A stretch of 64,000 nt of DNA from Hyphomicrobiales bacterium (GCA_028290705.1 JAQGJH010000088.1:1-64000), one strand, 5' to 3'. Positions 29,371 to 40,216 are shown, numbered from the stretch's first letter. The notes: generated by a model from the letters alone, not told the origin. Numbers and translations are program-made.

Positions 29371-31110
29371 TTAGTTGGAAATACGCAGCCGCGTGATTGC
29401 CTTGGCGATCTCCTGGAAGGCCGTGACGATCTGCGTGCCGTCGCCCGCCGTGAAAGCGGAATCCGTCGAGGAGGCGCAAGTCTGCAGAACGCCCAGACCC
29501 GTGGCGTCGATCGGATCGGTGGGCGTCGAGAAGCCCACCGTGAAGAGCTGGATCCCCGCCGCCTTGATGTTGGTGCAAGCCTCCAGCGTCTTGGCGTCCA
29601 TCAAGGTGCGCGAATTGCTCGACGTCGTATTGGACCCGAGACGCTTGTTCTTCATGTAACCGAACGCGTTGAAGATGCCGCCGTTGACGTTGGCGGAGCT
29701 GGCCGCCCAATTGTTCTTGCCGTCGCTCATCAGCACCATGACCTTGATGACGTTGCGCCCGTCGTTCGTCTTGGCCCCGTATCCGCGCGCGTCCTGGTAA
29801 CCCACGGAAGAATTGCCGTGCACGTTGAAGGGTCCGTTCGGCGACAGAGTCCGCCAGCCCCACATCAATCCGGCCATGGCGTTCGTGTCGCCGTGCGCCA
29901 CCAGATTGTTCTGGATCGTGGCGTTCACGACGGTCATGTCCGTGCTGAGCTGCTGCAGCGACTTGGTGGTGCACAGCAGGTTCGGCCCCGACATGAAACC
30001 GCTTCCCAGCGCCGTCACGGCCGTGGAGACCATAGCCTGGTTCTTGTATTTGCAGACCTTCGTCTGGCCGTCGCCCGTGCCGATGCTGCCAATGTTGAGC
30101 GAATGGCCCGGCGTGTCCGCCTTGTTGTAGGCGTCGTTGTTCTGGCACGTGCCGCCGGTGTCGGTCAGGTATTTGTTGATCGAACCATTGGCTGTGTCGT
30201 TCTCGTCCGGGTACAGCATGGGCACGAACAACGTGTCGGGTACGGACGAACTCGCGACGGTGTCGGTGGTCATGTAGGGCGCGGGACGCTCCTCGACGCA
30301 TCCGCCCCAGGTCGTGGAGATGCCGGTGAACAGGTCGAACTTCGACGCCGGCAGCCACGGCGCCGTCGAGGGAAGCTGGAAGTTCTGCCAGTGGATCGAC
30401 GACTTGCCGAGTTTGTCCATGAAACTCGCATTGGCGTTGCCCGATCCGATGTTGACCGCGGCGCCGAACGGCACGATCGAGAAAGCTGCCTGCGGCTGCG
30501 GAATGCCCGCCGGGTTCATGGCCGTCACCATGGCCTTGGCTGCGTCCTGAAGCGCTTGCAGCTTGGTCTTCCCTCCGGCCGAATTGTTCATCGAGCCGGA
30601 ATTGTCCAGCACCAGCGTGATCTCGTAGAAATTGTTCTGCGTCTGCGCGCAGGCGGTCGCGGCGACCGGCGTCACCGGCATGTTCACCAGCTTCATGACC
30701 GAGTTCTGACTGTTGTCGCGTGCCGTGACGCAGACGCTCCGAAAGTCGGAAGACACGCTCGGCGCCCCGTATAGCTTGGCGGTCGTGTCGCGTCCCATGT
30801 TTGCCTGAAACTGGGCATCCGCGTAGGTCGCCAACTGGGTGCTGTTCATGTAGCGGGCTTGCTGCGTCACAGCCAACACGGTCGCGTCCAGCGCATTCTG
30901 GATCTCGACTTTGCGCTTGGTGGCCTGGGCGTAATCGAGCGCCGATCCGGCCAGGACCATCATTGGGAGAAACGCGATCCCGAACATGAGCGCGACGTTT
31001 CCGCTTTCGGAGAGGCGGAAGCTTTGCGCCTTTCGGCCGCGCCGACAGGCCGCAGCTCGCGGCGCATCATCTCCGCAGGCATTCGCCAACTTCATGTTCT
31101 GATTGATCAT
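29371..31110 (-). CDS. TadE/TadG-like protein with VWA domain
   Basis: SESGNVALMFGIAFLPMMVLAGSALDYAQATKRKVEIQNALDATVLAV and MIDAS motif LVLDNSGSMNNS. Confidence 0.92.
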   Translation of the reverse strand: MINQNMKLANACGDDAPRAAACRRGRKAQSFRLSESGNVALMFGIAFLPMMVLAGSALDYAQATKRKVEIQNALDATVLAVTQQARYMNSTQLATYADAQFQANMGRDTTAKLYGAPSVSSDFRSVCVTARDNSQNSVMKLVNMPVTPVAATACAQTQNNFYEITLVLDNSGSMNNSAGGKTKLQALQDAAKAMVTAMNPAGIPQPQAAFSIVPFGAAVNIGSGNANASFMDKLGKSSIHWQNFQLPSTAPWLPASKFDLFTGISTTWGGCVEERPAPYMTTDTVASSSVPDTLFVPMLYPDENDTANGSINKYLTDTGGTCQNNDAYNKADTPGHSLNIGSIGTGDGQTKVCKYKNQAMVSTAVTALGSGFMSGPNLLCTTKSLQQLSTDMTVVNATIQNNLVAHGDTNAMAGLMWGWRTLSPNGPFNVHGNSSVGYQDARGYGAKTNDGRNVIKVMVLMSDGKNNWAASSANVNGGIFNAFGYMKNKRLGSNTTSSNSRTLMDAKTLEACTNIKAAGIQLFTVGFSTPTDPIDATGLGVLQTCASSTDSAFTAGDGTQIVTAFQEIAKAITRLRISN

Positions 31111-31257
31111 TTTGACTAAAGCTCTGCCACAAACTACGGCAAAGCTTTAGAGGCCAGCCCTTAACGACCCATGAAGCAGACCTTGGACTCGGCAGTTCCT
31201 AGGACAACTGCAAAGTCTTGGCTAACATTGTGTTTTCCAATTGTTTTGCTGATCGTC

Positions 31258-31473
31258 TCAACTCTCGGGGGTCGCCTTGCTCCAGACCACTTCGCTGCGG
31301 TCGTTGAGCAGGACGGCGAAATTCGACCGCTCCCAGGTCGGCGCTCGCGTCATGGAATGATGCGCGAGCGCAATCGCGTCGGTCTCGGTCCGAGCCTCGA
31401 TGCGCTCCTCGTAGACGCGCTGAACCACCACTTCGCCAAGCCTGAGAGCCAGCTGAAACTGATAAACGCCCAT
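31258..31473 (-). CDS. Small hypothetical protein
   Basis: 71 aa with strong SD AAGGAGGT just upstream of the ATG. Confidence 0.55.
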   Translation of the reverse strand: MGVYQFQLALRLGEVVVQRVYEERIEARTETDAIALAHHSMTRAPTWERSNFAVLLNDRSEVVWSKATPES

Positions 31474-31721
31474 CGCGACCTCCTTCAATCGGCCCACTCG
31501 GGAGCTCGATGTTCGGCGGAGGAAGCCACATGGCCGATGAACTGGCGATGAACCAGGGCGTAACCCTTGTACGCGACGAGCGGCGCACCATTTTCAGGGC
31601 ATCGGGGTCCGGGCCCCTCTGGCGGCGCTTCCGAGCCCGCGATGTCGGACTCTTCCACCTGACGGACGCAGCCGCGTCCTGCACTTGGGAGGTTTTCTTG
31701 CCCACAGCCGCCGCCGATCGC

Positions 31722-32150
31722 ATGAACTTCGCCCAGCGCACGCCGCGCTACGACCAACAGAGCGCGAGCCTCGACGCCAGCCGCAAGCGCCTGGACGCGT
31801 TGGCGCGGCTGCTCGACAGCGCCGTCGCCATTCCGGGCACCAACATCCGGTTCGGTGCGGACGCCCTGCTGAACGTCATTCCGGGCTTCGGTCTCGTCAC
31901 CGCTAAAGCGCTGTCAGCCTATCTGATCTGGGAAGCGCGCCGGCTCGGCGTCCCCTCGTCGACGCTCGCGCGCATGCTGGGCCATCTCGGCGTGGACTTC
32001 GTGATCAGCGCCGTGCCGGTCGTCGGCTGGGTCGGCGATGCCTTCTACCGGGCCAACCTGAAGAACATGGCGCTGCTGCGCGAACATCTGGATCGCCGCG
32101 CGGGAGAACCCGAGATCCTGGCGCCCCTCGACACGCGTGGCGGAGCCTGA
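31722..32150 (+). CDS. DUF4112 domain-containing protein
   Basis: RLDALARLLDSAVAIPGTNIRFGADALLNVIPGFGLVTAKALSAYLIWEARRLGVP...VPVVGWVGDAFYRANLKNMALLREHL. Confidence 0.88.
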   Translation: MNFAQRTPRYDQQSASLDASRKRLDALARLLDSAVAIPGTNIRFGADALLNVIPGFGLVTAKALSAYLIWEARRLGVPSSTLARMLGHLGVDFVISAVPVVGWVGDAFYRANLKNMALLREHLDRRAGEPEILAPLDTRGGA

Positions 32151-32153
32151 GCC

Positions 32154-32471
32154 ATGCGCAAGCTCATCTGGGGTGGAACCTGGTTCATGCTGGCGCTGTG
32201 GTCGCTCCTGGCCTGGGCCAGCCACAGCCTCGTCGAATGGGCCGGACAGGTCGCGGCCCGCAACTCGGACATGGTGACGATGCACCCCGAGACGGTCGAA
32301 TGGCTGTCCTGGCTCGCCAATGTCGCGGGCGTCGCCGGCGGCACGATCGTGATCGTCATCTGGGCAATCGGATGCGCCCTGGCGCTCGGGCTGGCCACCG
32401 TCCTCTCGTGGATCGTCGGACGCGGGGAGCCCAGCCGCCTGCCGACCCGCCAGACGCTCAGCCGGCCCTGA
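32154..32471 (+). CDS. Small two-TM membrane protein
   Basis: 105 aa, hydrophobic segments MLALWSLLAWASHSLVEW and VAGVAGGTIVIVIWAIGCALALGLATVLSWIV. Confidence 0.6.
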   Translation: MRKLIWGGTWFMLALWSLLAWASHSLVEWAGQVAARNSDMVTMHPETVEWLSWLANVAGVAGGTIVIVIWAIGCALALGLATVLSWIVGRGEPSRLPTRQTLSRP

Positions 32472-32910
32472 TCGGCGCCTTCAGCGGCGGCAGGACGCCC
32501 CGGTGGAAATCGAGCGACAATTGCAGCGACTGGGCGATGCGATGCGCCCGGTCTATGAAGAGTTCGGCGGCCGCGGGAGGGCACAACTCGCGCGCCGTGG
32601 TTTCGAAGATCTTCAACCAATGGGTGAAGTGTTCGCGGTCAAGCCCCGGAATCTTCACGTGCGCTGGCACGGGCCGGCCATCGTAGCGTTTTGTCATCAG
32701 CACGACCGACGACCAGAAATCCACCATTTTGGCGAGATGCGGTTCCCAGTCCGAAATCTGGCTTGAAAAGATCGGCCCCAGCACCGCATCGGCCCGGATC
32801 CGCTCATAGAATCCATGCACGAGCCGAACGATCATGGCCTCGTCGACGCCCGCCAGAACACCGGGGGCTGGAGGGCGCTCGACGATGCGGGGCGGTGGTC
32901 GGTCGATCAT
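32458..32910 (-). CDS. Group III truncated hemoglobin
   Basis: VHGFYERIRADAVLGPIFSSQISDWEPHLAKMVDFWSSVVLMTKRYDGRPVPAHVKIPGLDREHFTHWLKIFETT. Confidence 0.93.
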   Translation of the reverse strand: MIDRPPPRIVERPPAPGVLAGVDEAMIVRLVHGFYERIRADAVLGPIFSSQISDWEPHLAKMVDFWSSVVLMTKRYDGRPVPAHVKIPGLDREHFTHWLKIFETTARELCPPAAAELFIDRAHRIAQSLQLSLDFHRGVLPPLKAPIRAG

Positions 32911-33000
32911 GGCGTGCTCCTCGCACGTATCTAGCGCCCGGCTCATCCCCGTGAACAGGGAGCGCGTGGTCGCATCCCGGTCGCAACGGCTCGATGCGCG

Positions 33001-33504
33001 CTAGCCCTGCTCGCTTTTGGCGATCGGCGGCTGGAAGGCCAGCCCCATGTCCCATGGAAAGTAGATCCAGGTGTCCTGCGACACCTCGGTGACGAACGTG
33101 TCGACCAGAGGCCGGCCCAGCGGCTTGGCATAGACCGTGGCGAAATGCGCATGCGGCAGCATCTCGCGCACGACACGGGCCGTGGAGCCGGTGTCCACCA
33201 GGTCGTCGATCACCAGCACACCCTTGCCGTCGCCGAGCTTCACCACCTCGGGCGAGATCGTCTTGAGCACCTGCAGGCCGCCCTGGGTGCGGTACTCGTG
33301 GTAGCTGGCGATGCAGACGGTCTCGATGATCCGGGTGCCCAGTTCGCGCGCCACGATCGCGGCGGGCACGAGACCTCCCCGGGTGATGCACACGATCGCC
33401 TCGAACGGCCCGGCTCCCGCCAGCCGCCACGCCAGGGCGCGCGCATCGCGGTGGAACTGGTCCCAGGAGACGGGAAATGCTTTCTGGGCGTGCGGATCGG
33501 ACAT
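33001..33504 (-). CDS. gpt: Xanthine phosphoribosyltransferase
   Basis: [17 protein letters not shown]...[32 protein letters not shown]...[22 protein letters not shown]. Confidence 0.93.
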   Translation of the reverse strand: MSDPHAQKAFPVSWDQFHRDARALAWRLAGAGPFEAIVCITRGGLVPAAIVARELGTRIIETVCIASYHEYRTQGGLQVLKTISPEVVKLGDGKGVLVIDDLVDTGSTARVVREMLPHAHFATVYAKPLGRPLVDTFVTEVSQDTWIYFPWDMGLAFQPPIAKSEQG

Positions 33505-33604
33505 GGCGCTCTCGGGGGCTGGGAGGCAGTCGCCTCGCTTAGCAAGCCCGACGCGCCCGCGCGAGCGGAATCGCAGCTGTCTGTGGACGAAGCGTGCCCG
33601 GGCC

Positions 33605-34381
33605 CTAGCCGACGTTGCGGGCAGCGCGAAGCGGAACAAGCATGGCCTCGATCTTCCGCACGCCGATCGCCACCTCTTCCGGATCGCGTCCGCGCACCAC
33701 GATCTGGTTCTTGAACTTGCCGTCCACATAAGACGGATAGGAACCGATCGACAGGCCGGGATGCGCCTGCGCCACCTCGGAAAGGCCAGCCGCATAAGCG
33801 CCTTCCGGAACCTCCGCCTCGATCGACTCCATCGTCAGCCGGACGCCCGTCTGCAGCGTCGGGGCGACGTGATCGAGCATGGACTGCATGATCATCGGCA
33901 CGCCCGCCATGACGATGACGTTGCCGATCCGGAAGCCCGGGACACGGCTGACCGAATTGAGCACCAGATCGCCGCCGGTCGGCACCCGCGCCATCCGACG
34001 GCGGGCGGCGTTGAGATCTTCCGGCTTCATGCGCTCCAGCATGGCCGCGATGATGCGCTCATCCTCGTAGAGCTCGACTCCAAAGGCCTTGGCGACGGCA
34101 TCCGCCGTGATGTCGTCGTGCGTCGGACCGATACCGCCGGTCGTGAACACATAAGTGTAACGCACCCGCATGGCGTTCAGCGCGGAGACGATCTCGTCCT
34201 CGACGTCCGGCACGATACGCACCTCGCGCAGGTCGATGCCGATGTTGGTCAGATAATCGGCGATGTAGCCGATATTCTTGTCCTTGGTCCGTCCGGACAG
34301 GATCTCGTCTCCGATCACCAGAATGGCGGCCGTGATCTCCGTCTCTGTGCCTGCGAACGTCTCTGGCGTCGTATCGGTCAT
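33605..34381 (-). CDS. CinA-N-like molybdopterin-binding domain protein
   Basis: [42 protein letters not shown]...[25 protein letters not shown]. Confidence 0.92.
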   Translation of the reverse strand: MTDTTPETFAGTETEITAAILVIGDEILSGRTKDKNIGYIADYLTNIGIDLREVRIVPDVEDEIVSALNAMRVRYTYVFTTGGIGPTHDDITADAVAKAFGVELYEDERIIAAMLERMKPEDLNAARRRMARVPTGGDLVLNSVSRVPGFRIGNVIVMAGVPMIMQSMLDHVAPTLQTGVRLTMESIEAEVPEGAYAAGLSEVAQAHPGLSIGSYPSYVDGKFKNQIVVRGRDPEEVAIGVRKIEAMLVPLRAARNVG

Positions 34382-34450
34382 GAAAGAAACTCCCGGCTCC
34401 GGTTTAGGAACAGGGAGACGGCGCACGCAAGCAAAAAGCGCGAACGCTGC

Positions 34451-34774
34451 TCATCCGTGCGCGCTGATGTGAACGACCTCGTAGATCGCCGGCTCGGCCG
34501 AACGGGTCAATTCGCCGATCCGCGGCCACTTGTCCCGGAATTCGGGCATGCGATGGGCAGCCGAAAGCTGCTCGGCGTTGGCCCATTGGACGTAATTGAC
34601 GATTTTGGCCCCATCCTTGGACCTGTGAAGGCTGACCGAGACGAAGCCCGGCTGTTTCGCCATGAAGGCCGCGCGTTCGCGCATCAGCGACAGAACCTCG
34701 TCGCAATCCTTCGGATCGAGGTCCATCGTGGTGATCTGGGTGCAATAAGCGGACGTTTCGCTGATCTGCGGCAT
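34451..34774 (-). CDS. Antibiotic biosynthesis monooxygenase (ABM) family protein
   Basis: RERAAFMAKQPGFVSVSLHRSKDGAKIVNYVQWANAEQLSAAHRMPEF. Confidence 0.85.
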   Translation of the reverse strand: MPQISETSAYCTQITTMDLDPKDCDEVLSLMRERAAFMAKQPGFVSVSLHRSKDGAKIVNYVQWANAEQLSAAHRMPEFRDKWPRIGELTRSAEPAIYEVVHISAHG

Positions 34775-34869
34775 GAGCAATCTCCTCATGGGTCCCGGTC
34801 GGGACCGGCTGGCGGAGACGGGTCAACGCCGCAACGTCCCAAAAGGTCGCGCGGCGACGCGGGGACCGG

Positions 34870-35706
34870 CTAGGCCAGTTCCCAGGCGATGTTGTTGCGC
34901 GTGCGAAGGACCTCCCGATACCCGTAGTCCAGAAGCTGCCGGTTGAGATCGGACGACCAGCGCGCCTGCGAATGGGCGCAGATCAGGAGCCGCGGCCAGA
35001 GGCTGCGCGGAGCCTCGCGGAAAAACGGTTCGAGGACCACGTCTTCCGCCCCTTCGACGTCGATCTTGAGAATGTCGACGCGCGGATAGTCCTCCTCGGA
35101 CAGGACGTTCTTCAGGGACTTCGAAGGCACCCTCAGATAATCGCCCCCCGAATCGCTGATCCGGATCGACGTCTCGCCCTGGTTCGCCGGATCGAGGAAC
35201 AGCGTGATCTCCCCGTCCCGGTCGGCGATCGCGCAATCAATCGCCTTGACCGAGCCAAACGGGTTTTGGCGGATATTGTAGATAAGCCGCTCGAACACGA
35301 TGGGGTTGGGCTCCACGGCCAGAATGCGGGCGCGCTGCCCTGCCCGGCTCGCGGCGAACAGTGTGTAGCCGCCGATATTGGCTCCGACGTCGACGAAGAT
35401 CGTGTCGTCGCGCAAATGCGCCTCGACCAGAGAAAGCTCTTCCGGGTCAAAGAATTGCGGCGTGAACAAGATGCGCTTTTCGCAGGTGTTGTTGTAAGGG
35501 TAGAGCCGCATCTTGGCGCCAAGCGCCTCGACGTCGAGCGGCCGACCGGCAAGAGCCTTGACGGCAAGCCCGCGCAGGATGAAGGCCCGCCGCGCGCCGG
35601 CCCAGCTGTGTGGGCAACGCCGGGTCAAATCCAGAATTCCGGCGGTCATCCCCTTGGGGGCATACCGGCCGAAAGATGTCAGGTCGTTTTGTATCGATCT
35701 CAGCAT
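34870..35706 (-). CDS. FkbM family methyltransferase
   Basis: DDTIFVDVGANIGGYTLFAASRAGQRARILAVEPNPIVFERLIYNI...VDILKIDVEGAEDVVLE. Confidence 0.93.
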   Translation of the reverse strand: MLRSIQNDLTSFGRYAPKGMTAGILDLTRRCPHSWAGARRAFILRGLAVKALAGRPLDVEALGAKMRLYPYNNTCEKRILFTPQFFDPEELSLVEAHLRDDTIFVDVGANIGGYTLFAASRAGQRARILAVEPNPIVFERLIYNIRQNPFGSVKAIDCAIADRDGEITLFLDPANQGETSIRISDSGGDYLRVPSKSLKNVLSEEDYPRVDILKIDVEGAEDVVLEPFFREAPRSLWPRLLICAHSQARWSSDLNRQLLDYGYREVLRTRNNIAWELA

Positions 35707-35930
35707 CGCCTGTCCGCAGCCCCGACCGCCGCCCCTCGGCGCGAAGAACCCCCAGGAGCGTCAACCGGTTGATCCGGCCTGTCCGCTTCAGTTTCTACCA
35801 TGCCGCGCGGCCGGGATGCCAGCGCTCCGGAGCGACCTGGCGGCTTGAATGCACTGTCATTGGGCTTGCGGACGCGACGAACTTGCTTAGATTCCGTGAC
35901 AGATCCTCCGACACCCATTATGGACGACCG

Positions 35931-36767
35931 ATGACATTCGTGGATGCGGCCCTGGCGCCGAGCCGGAAGACCGGCCAGATCAAGCTGCATGGGCCGGCCG
36001 ACTTTGCCGCCATGCGCAAGGCCGGACGGCTGACCGCCGAGGCGCTCGACATGCTCACGCCGCACGTCGCGCCCGGCGTGCCGACCGAGACGCTCGACAA
36101 GCTGATCTTCGACTTCGCCATGGACCACGGGGCCTATCCGGCTCCTCTGGGCTATCGCGGATATCGCAAGTCGATCTGCACCTCGATCAACCATGTCGTC
36201 TGCCACGGCATTCCCGATCACAAGCCGCTCCGCGACGGCGACGTCGTCAACATCGACGTGACCTTGATCGTCGACGGCTGGCATGGCGACTCGAGCCGCA
36301 TGTATCTGGTCGGCGACGTGCCGCGCCGCGCCGCGCGGCTGGTCGAGGTCACCTACGAGTCGCTGATGCGCGGCATCGCGGTGGTGCGGCCGGGGGCGAC
36401 CACGGGCGACATCGGCGCCGCCATTCAGGAATTCGCCGAGGCCGAGCGTTGTTCGGTCGTGCGCGAATTCTGCGGCCACGGTCTGGGACGTCTCTTTCAC
36501 GACGAGCCCAACATTCTGCACTACGGCCGCCGCGGCGAAGGCGTGGTGCTCAAACCCGGCATGTTCTTCACCATCGAGCCGATGATCAATCTCGGACGGC
36601 CCCACGTGAAGGTCCTGTCCGACGGCTGGACCGCCGTGACGCGCGACCGCTCGCTGACCGCGCAGTTCGAGCACACCGTGGGTGTGACCGACGACGGCGT
36701 CGAGATCTTCACGCTGTCGCCCGCGGGCTTCCACCAGCCTCCCTACGGCGCCGCCAGCGCGCCGTGA
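35931..36767 (+). CDS. map: Type I methionyl aminopeptidase
   Basis: [69 protein letters not shown]. Confidence 0.97.
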   Translation: MTFVDAALAPSRKTGQIKLHGPADFAAMRKAGRLTAEALDMLTPHVAPGVPTETLDKLIFDFAMDHGAYPAPLGYRGYRKSICTSINHVVCHGIPDHKPLRDGDVVNIDVTLIVDGWHGDSSRMYLVGDVPRRAARLVEVTYESLMRGIAVVRPGATTGDIGAAIQEFAEAERCSVVREFCGHGLGRLFHDEPNILHYGRRGEGVVLKPGMFFTIEPMINLGRPHVKVLSDGWTAVTRDRSLTAQFEHTVGVTDDGVEIFTLSPAGFHQPPYGAASAP

Positions 36768-37453
36768 CGTCTGGCGAGCCCCAGCCGCATTACGCGGGCC
36801 ACCGCGACCGCCTGCGAGCACGTTTCGCCGAGGGTGGCGACCGGGGCATGCCCGATTACGAACTGCTCGAACTGATCCTTTTCCGCGCCATGCCGCGGCG
36901 GGACGTGAAGCCGGTCGCCAAGGCGCTGATCGCCCGCTTCGGCTCGTTCGCGGAAGTCCTCGGCGCGCCGGTGGAGCGTCTGCAGGAGATCGATGGCGTC
37001 GGCCTGTCGGTCGCGCTCGACATCAAGATCGTCGAGGCTTCGGCCCGACGCCTCGCCAAAGGCGCCGTGCGTGACCGCCCGGTTCTAGGATCGTGGTCGG
37101 ACGTGATCGGCTACTGCCGCACCGCCATGGCCTTCGCCGACCGAGAAGAGTTTCGCATTCTCTTCCTCGACAAGCGCAACTGCCTGATCGCCGATGAGGT
37201 GCAAGGCTCCGGCACCGTCGACCATACGCCCGTCTATCCGCGCGAAGTGGTGCGCCGGGCGCTCGAACTCAGCGCCACCGCCATCGTGCTGGTCCACAAT
37301 CACCCCTCGGGCGATCCGACACCATCTTCGGCGGACATTCGCATGACGCAGGAAATCATCAGCATCTCCAAACCGATGGGGATTGCAGTCCACGATCACA
37401 TCATCGTCGGACGGCAGGGTCACGCCAGTTTTCGCGGCCTGAAGCTTATTTGA
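36764..37453 (+). CDS. radC: RadC/JAB-domain DNA repair protein
   Basis: [41 protein letters not shown]...[27 protein letters not shown] start overlapping the map stop. Confidence 0.95.
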   Translation: MTSGEPQPHYAGHRDRLRARFAEGGDRGMPDYELLELILFRAMPRRDVKPVAKALIARFGSFAEVLGAPVERLQEIDGVGLSVALDIKIVEASARRLAKGAVRDRPVLGSWSDVIGYCRTAMAFADREEFRILFLDKRNCLIADEVQGSGTVDHTPVYPREVVRRALELSATAIVLVHNHPSGDPTPSSADIRMTQEIISISKPMGIAVHDHIIVGRQGHASFRGLKLI

Positions 37454-37546
37454 AACGGAACCGACACGCTCTCACGCATCGTTAATGGACGTAGGGTAAT
37501 CTACCTAGATTGCTAAACTTCATTGCTGCCTGAAAGTCGTTTTCTC

Positions 37547-39133
37547 ATGTTTTCAGATTCGCCTCTGTCGCAGAGCGACAGCCGTGACGTGCGCCATTTT
37601 CTTCGTGCCTGCAACAGAGTCGGCGCGGCTCTGGTCACCATTCCGATCGTGAGTGGATGGGCGCTTCTGTTGAGACATGGCGTCGTTCCCGAAACGTCCC
37701 AACTGATCACGGCCGCGGCCGCGACCTCCGCTCTCATGTTCGGCGGCTATCTCCTGCGCTGCGCCGTGCGCGGCATAGCCGCCTGCGAGGCTCATGCGTG
37801 GGAACTCGCCGGCCACGATCTTCTGTCGGGGCTCGCCAATCGCCTGCTATTCACGCGCCTTCTCGACGGCGAGATCGCCCGCAGCAAGCGATACGGCGTG
37901 TCCTTCGCGCTGATGTATCTCGATCTCGACCGGTTCAAGGAAATCAACGATCGCTACGGCCACGATGCGGGCGACCGCATGATCGTCGCCGTCACGCGGC
38001 GCATCACAGACGTGCTGCGCGAGAGCGACCGGTTCGGCCGCTTCGGCGGCGATGAATTCGCCATCATCCAGGGCGACATCTCGAACCCGCGCGATGCCGG
38101 CTCCCTCGCCCGCCGTATCCTCGAGGCCATGCAGGCGCCCTTCGACCTCGGCGACCAGCAGGTCTTCGCCAACGTGTCGATCGGCATTGCGGTCTGTCCG
38201 GAGAATGGACTGGACCGGGAAGAACTGATGCGCCTGGCCGATCTGGCGCTGTATCGCGCCAAGAATGAAGGCCGCAATCGCTTCGCCTTTTTCGAAGCCG
38301 ACATGGGTGAGGAACTGACGCGTCGGAAGACGGACGAGGACGAACTGGCCATTGCGATCGCGGCCGGCCAGTTGCGTCTCGATTACCAGCCCATCATGTC
38401 GGCCGATGGCGTGCGCATGTCGGGAGTGGAGGCGCTGGTGCGCTGGCCGCATCCGATCCGGGGAATCATTCCGCCGGACGAATTCATCGGACTGGCCGAA
38501 GAGCGCGGACTGATTGCGCCGCTCGGCGAGTGGGTGCTTCGCAAAGCCTGCGAGGACGCCCGCAACTGGCCCGGCCTGCGCGTCGCCGTCAATGTCTCGG
38601 CCATTCAGTTCCGCCGCAAGGAATTCACCGAAATCGTCAGCCGCATTCTGGAAGAAACCGGTCTCGAGCCGAGCCGTCTGGAACTCGAACTGACCGAAAC
38701 GGTCGTGGTGGGCGACTCGGAAACCGCCGAGCAGAACATGATCGGGCTGCGCAAGCTGGGCGTCCGTCTGGCTCTCGACGATTTCGGCACCGGCTACTCC
38801 AGCCTGATCTATCTCCGGCGTTTTCCGCTCGACAAGATCAAGATCGACCGGTCCTTCGTGCAGACGCTCGAACTGACCGGCGAAAGCGCCATCATCGTGC
38901 ATTCCATCGTCCACCTGGGCCGCGAACTCGGCCTGACCGTGACCGCCGAGGGCGTGGAAACGGTCGAGCACCTGCGGTTCCTCCGCGCGGTGGAATGCGA
39001 CGAACTGCAGGGCTTCTACTTCTCGCCGCCGGTATCGGGCCTGAACATCACACGGATGCTCGCGGCATCGTCGCATGGTTCCAGCACGACCCCCACCATC
39101 GCGTCGCAAAGCGCCAGCCTGGCGCAAGCGTGA
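37547..39133 (+). CDS. GGDEF-EAL protein (putative diguanylate cyclase/phosphodiesterase)
   Basis: RESDRFGRFGGDEFAII (RxxD I-site plus GGDEF), GVEALVRWPHP, LDDFGTGYSSLIYLRRFPLDKIKIDRSFV; possible TTG start at 37523. Confidence 0.95.
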   Translation: MFSDSPLSQSDSRDVRHFLRACNRVGAALVTIPIVSGWALLLRHGVVPETSQLITAAAATSALMFGGYLLRCAVRGIAACEAHAWELAGHDLLSGLANRLLFTRLLDGEIARSKRYGVSFALMYLDLDRFKEINDRYGHDAGDRMIVAVTRRITDVLRESDRFGRFGGDEFAIIQGDISNPRDAGSLARRILEAMQAPFDLGDQQVFANVSIGIAVCPENGLDREELMRLADLALYRAKNEGRNRFAFFEADMGEELTRRKTDEDELAIAIAAGQLRLDYQPIMSADGVRMSGVEALVRWPHPIRGIIPPDEFIGLAEERGLIAPLGEWVLRKACEDARNWPGLRVAVNVSAIQFRRKEFTEIVSRILEETGLEPSRLELELTETVVVGDSETAEQNMIGLRKLGVRLALDDFGTGYSSLIYLRRFPLDKIKIDRSFVQTLELTGESAIIVHSIVHLGRELGLTVTAEGVETVEHLRFLRAVECDELQGFYFSPPVSGLNITRMLAASSHGSSTTPTIASQSASLAQA

Positions 39134-39174
39134 CCGGCGAAGCTCGGCCCTCAGCATCGCCGGAGACGGCATGA

Positions 39175-39750
39175 ATGAAGGTCGAGCCGCCGCGCACCGC
39201 CGTCGACCCGCTGGCCACCGTGCTGGCGCAGATCGCCGCTGGGCGCACGCCCGACCCTCTCGCGGTCCACGCTTTGCGGCAAATGCTGCCAGCCGCAACC
39301 GTGGCGGGCATCCTTCAGGGAAAACCGCACCAGACGCCCATCGCGGTCGCGCCCATCACCCCTGCCCGCGCGCTCGACGCCACCGAGAGCCTTCAAAGGC
39401 ACATGCCGAAACTCACGGAGTGGGACGGAGCGACGCTCGACGACTACGAGCCGGCTGCGGCCCGCCGGGGTCCCGCCGGCGACGCCGTGCCTTCGCGAAG
39501 CGCACCGCAGGACGGCCCACTCCTGGCGCAACAGCCCGTCGCGCCCGAGCCGGCGACGCCGGCGCCACCCGGGCCCGTGGAAGCGCGCCGCGTCACTCCG
39601 GACCCGCCGCCCCAGACCAGGCGGCAACGCGCCGAGGACGCCGCCAGGAAAGCTCGCGCACGCGCGGCGAAGATCTGGATCGTGCGCGGGCCGGTGACCT
39701 GGATCGGTGTCAGCCTTCTGCTCACCCTGGCGGCATTTACACTTTTGTAA
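39175..39750 (+). CDS. Hypothetical tail-anchored membrane protein
   Basis: 191 aa, Pro/Ala/Arg-rich, single C-terminal hydrophobic segment TWIGVSLLLTLAAFTLL. Confidence 0.5.
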   Translation: MKVEPPRTAVDPLATVLAQIAAGRTPDPLAVHALRQMLPAATVAGILQGKPHQTPIAVAPITPARALDATESLQRHMPKLTEWDGATLDDYEPAAARRGPAGDAVPSRSAPQDGPLLAQQPVAPEPATPAPPGPVEARRVTPDPPPQTRRQRAEDAARKARARAAKIWIVRGPVTWIGVSLLLTLAAFTLL

Positions 39751-39824
39751 GGACCGGCAGTCCAGCCTCGATCCAGCCCCGCTCCCTAAGTTGCGGTTGT
39801 CACTCCAACCCGGGCCTCAGTCTC

Positions 39825-40166
39825 ATGTCGCAAGACGTCATCGAATCCCTCCAGAGCCTTTGCGATCGACTTCGTGAAAAGCTGATGCAGCAGCCGGAAT
39901 ACCGCGCGCTCATGAGCCTCGAAAAGACGATCGAGGAAATCAGCTCCTGCATGGGCCTGGGGACGCTGCCCGCCGCCGAACCCGAGCATGATTTTGCACC
40001 CTCTCCCGCACCCATGATGGAGTCGCGCGGCCTCGACGCGGCCTCGATGTCGATGCACCAGGGAGCCGGAAAAGTGGCCGACGTGCTGGCCGACGCGCTG
40101 ATGGATCGCAAGCATCAATCGTCCCGCGCGACCGCCGACCACCTGCCGAGCCACCGCGTCGCCTGA
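39825..40166 (+). CDS. Hypothetical protein
   Basis: 113 aa MSQDVIESLQSLCDRLREKLMQQPEYRALMSLEKTIEEISSCMGLG... Confidence 0.6.
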   Translation: MSQDVIESLQSLCDRLREKLMQQPEYRALMSLEKTIEEISSCMGLGTLPAAEPEHDFAPSPAPMMESRGLDAASMSMHQGAGKVADVLADALMDRKHQSSRATADHLPSHRVA

Positions 40167-40191
40167 GCACGACACCCTCGTACGAAAGCAA

Positions 40192-40216
40192 AACGCCACC
40201 GGGTTTCGGTGGCGTT
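40192..40216. terminator. Bidirectional-looking intrinsic terminator between convergent genes
   Basis: AACGCCACCG-GGTTT-CGGTGGCGTT followed by TTT, A-rich on the other side. Confidence 0.85.
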
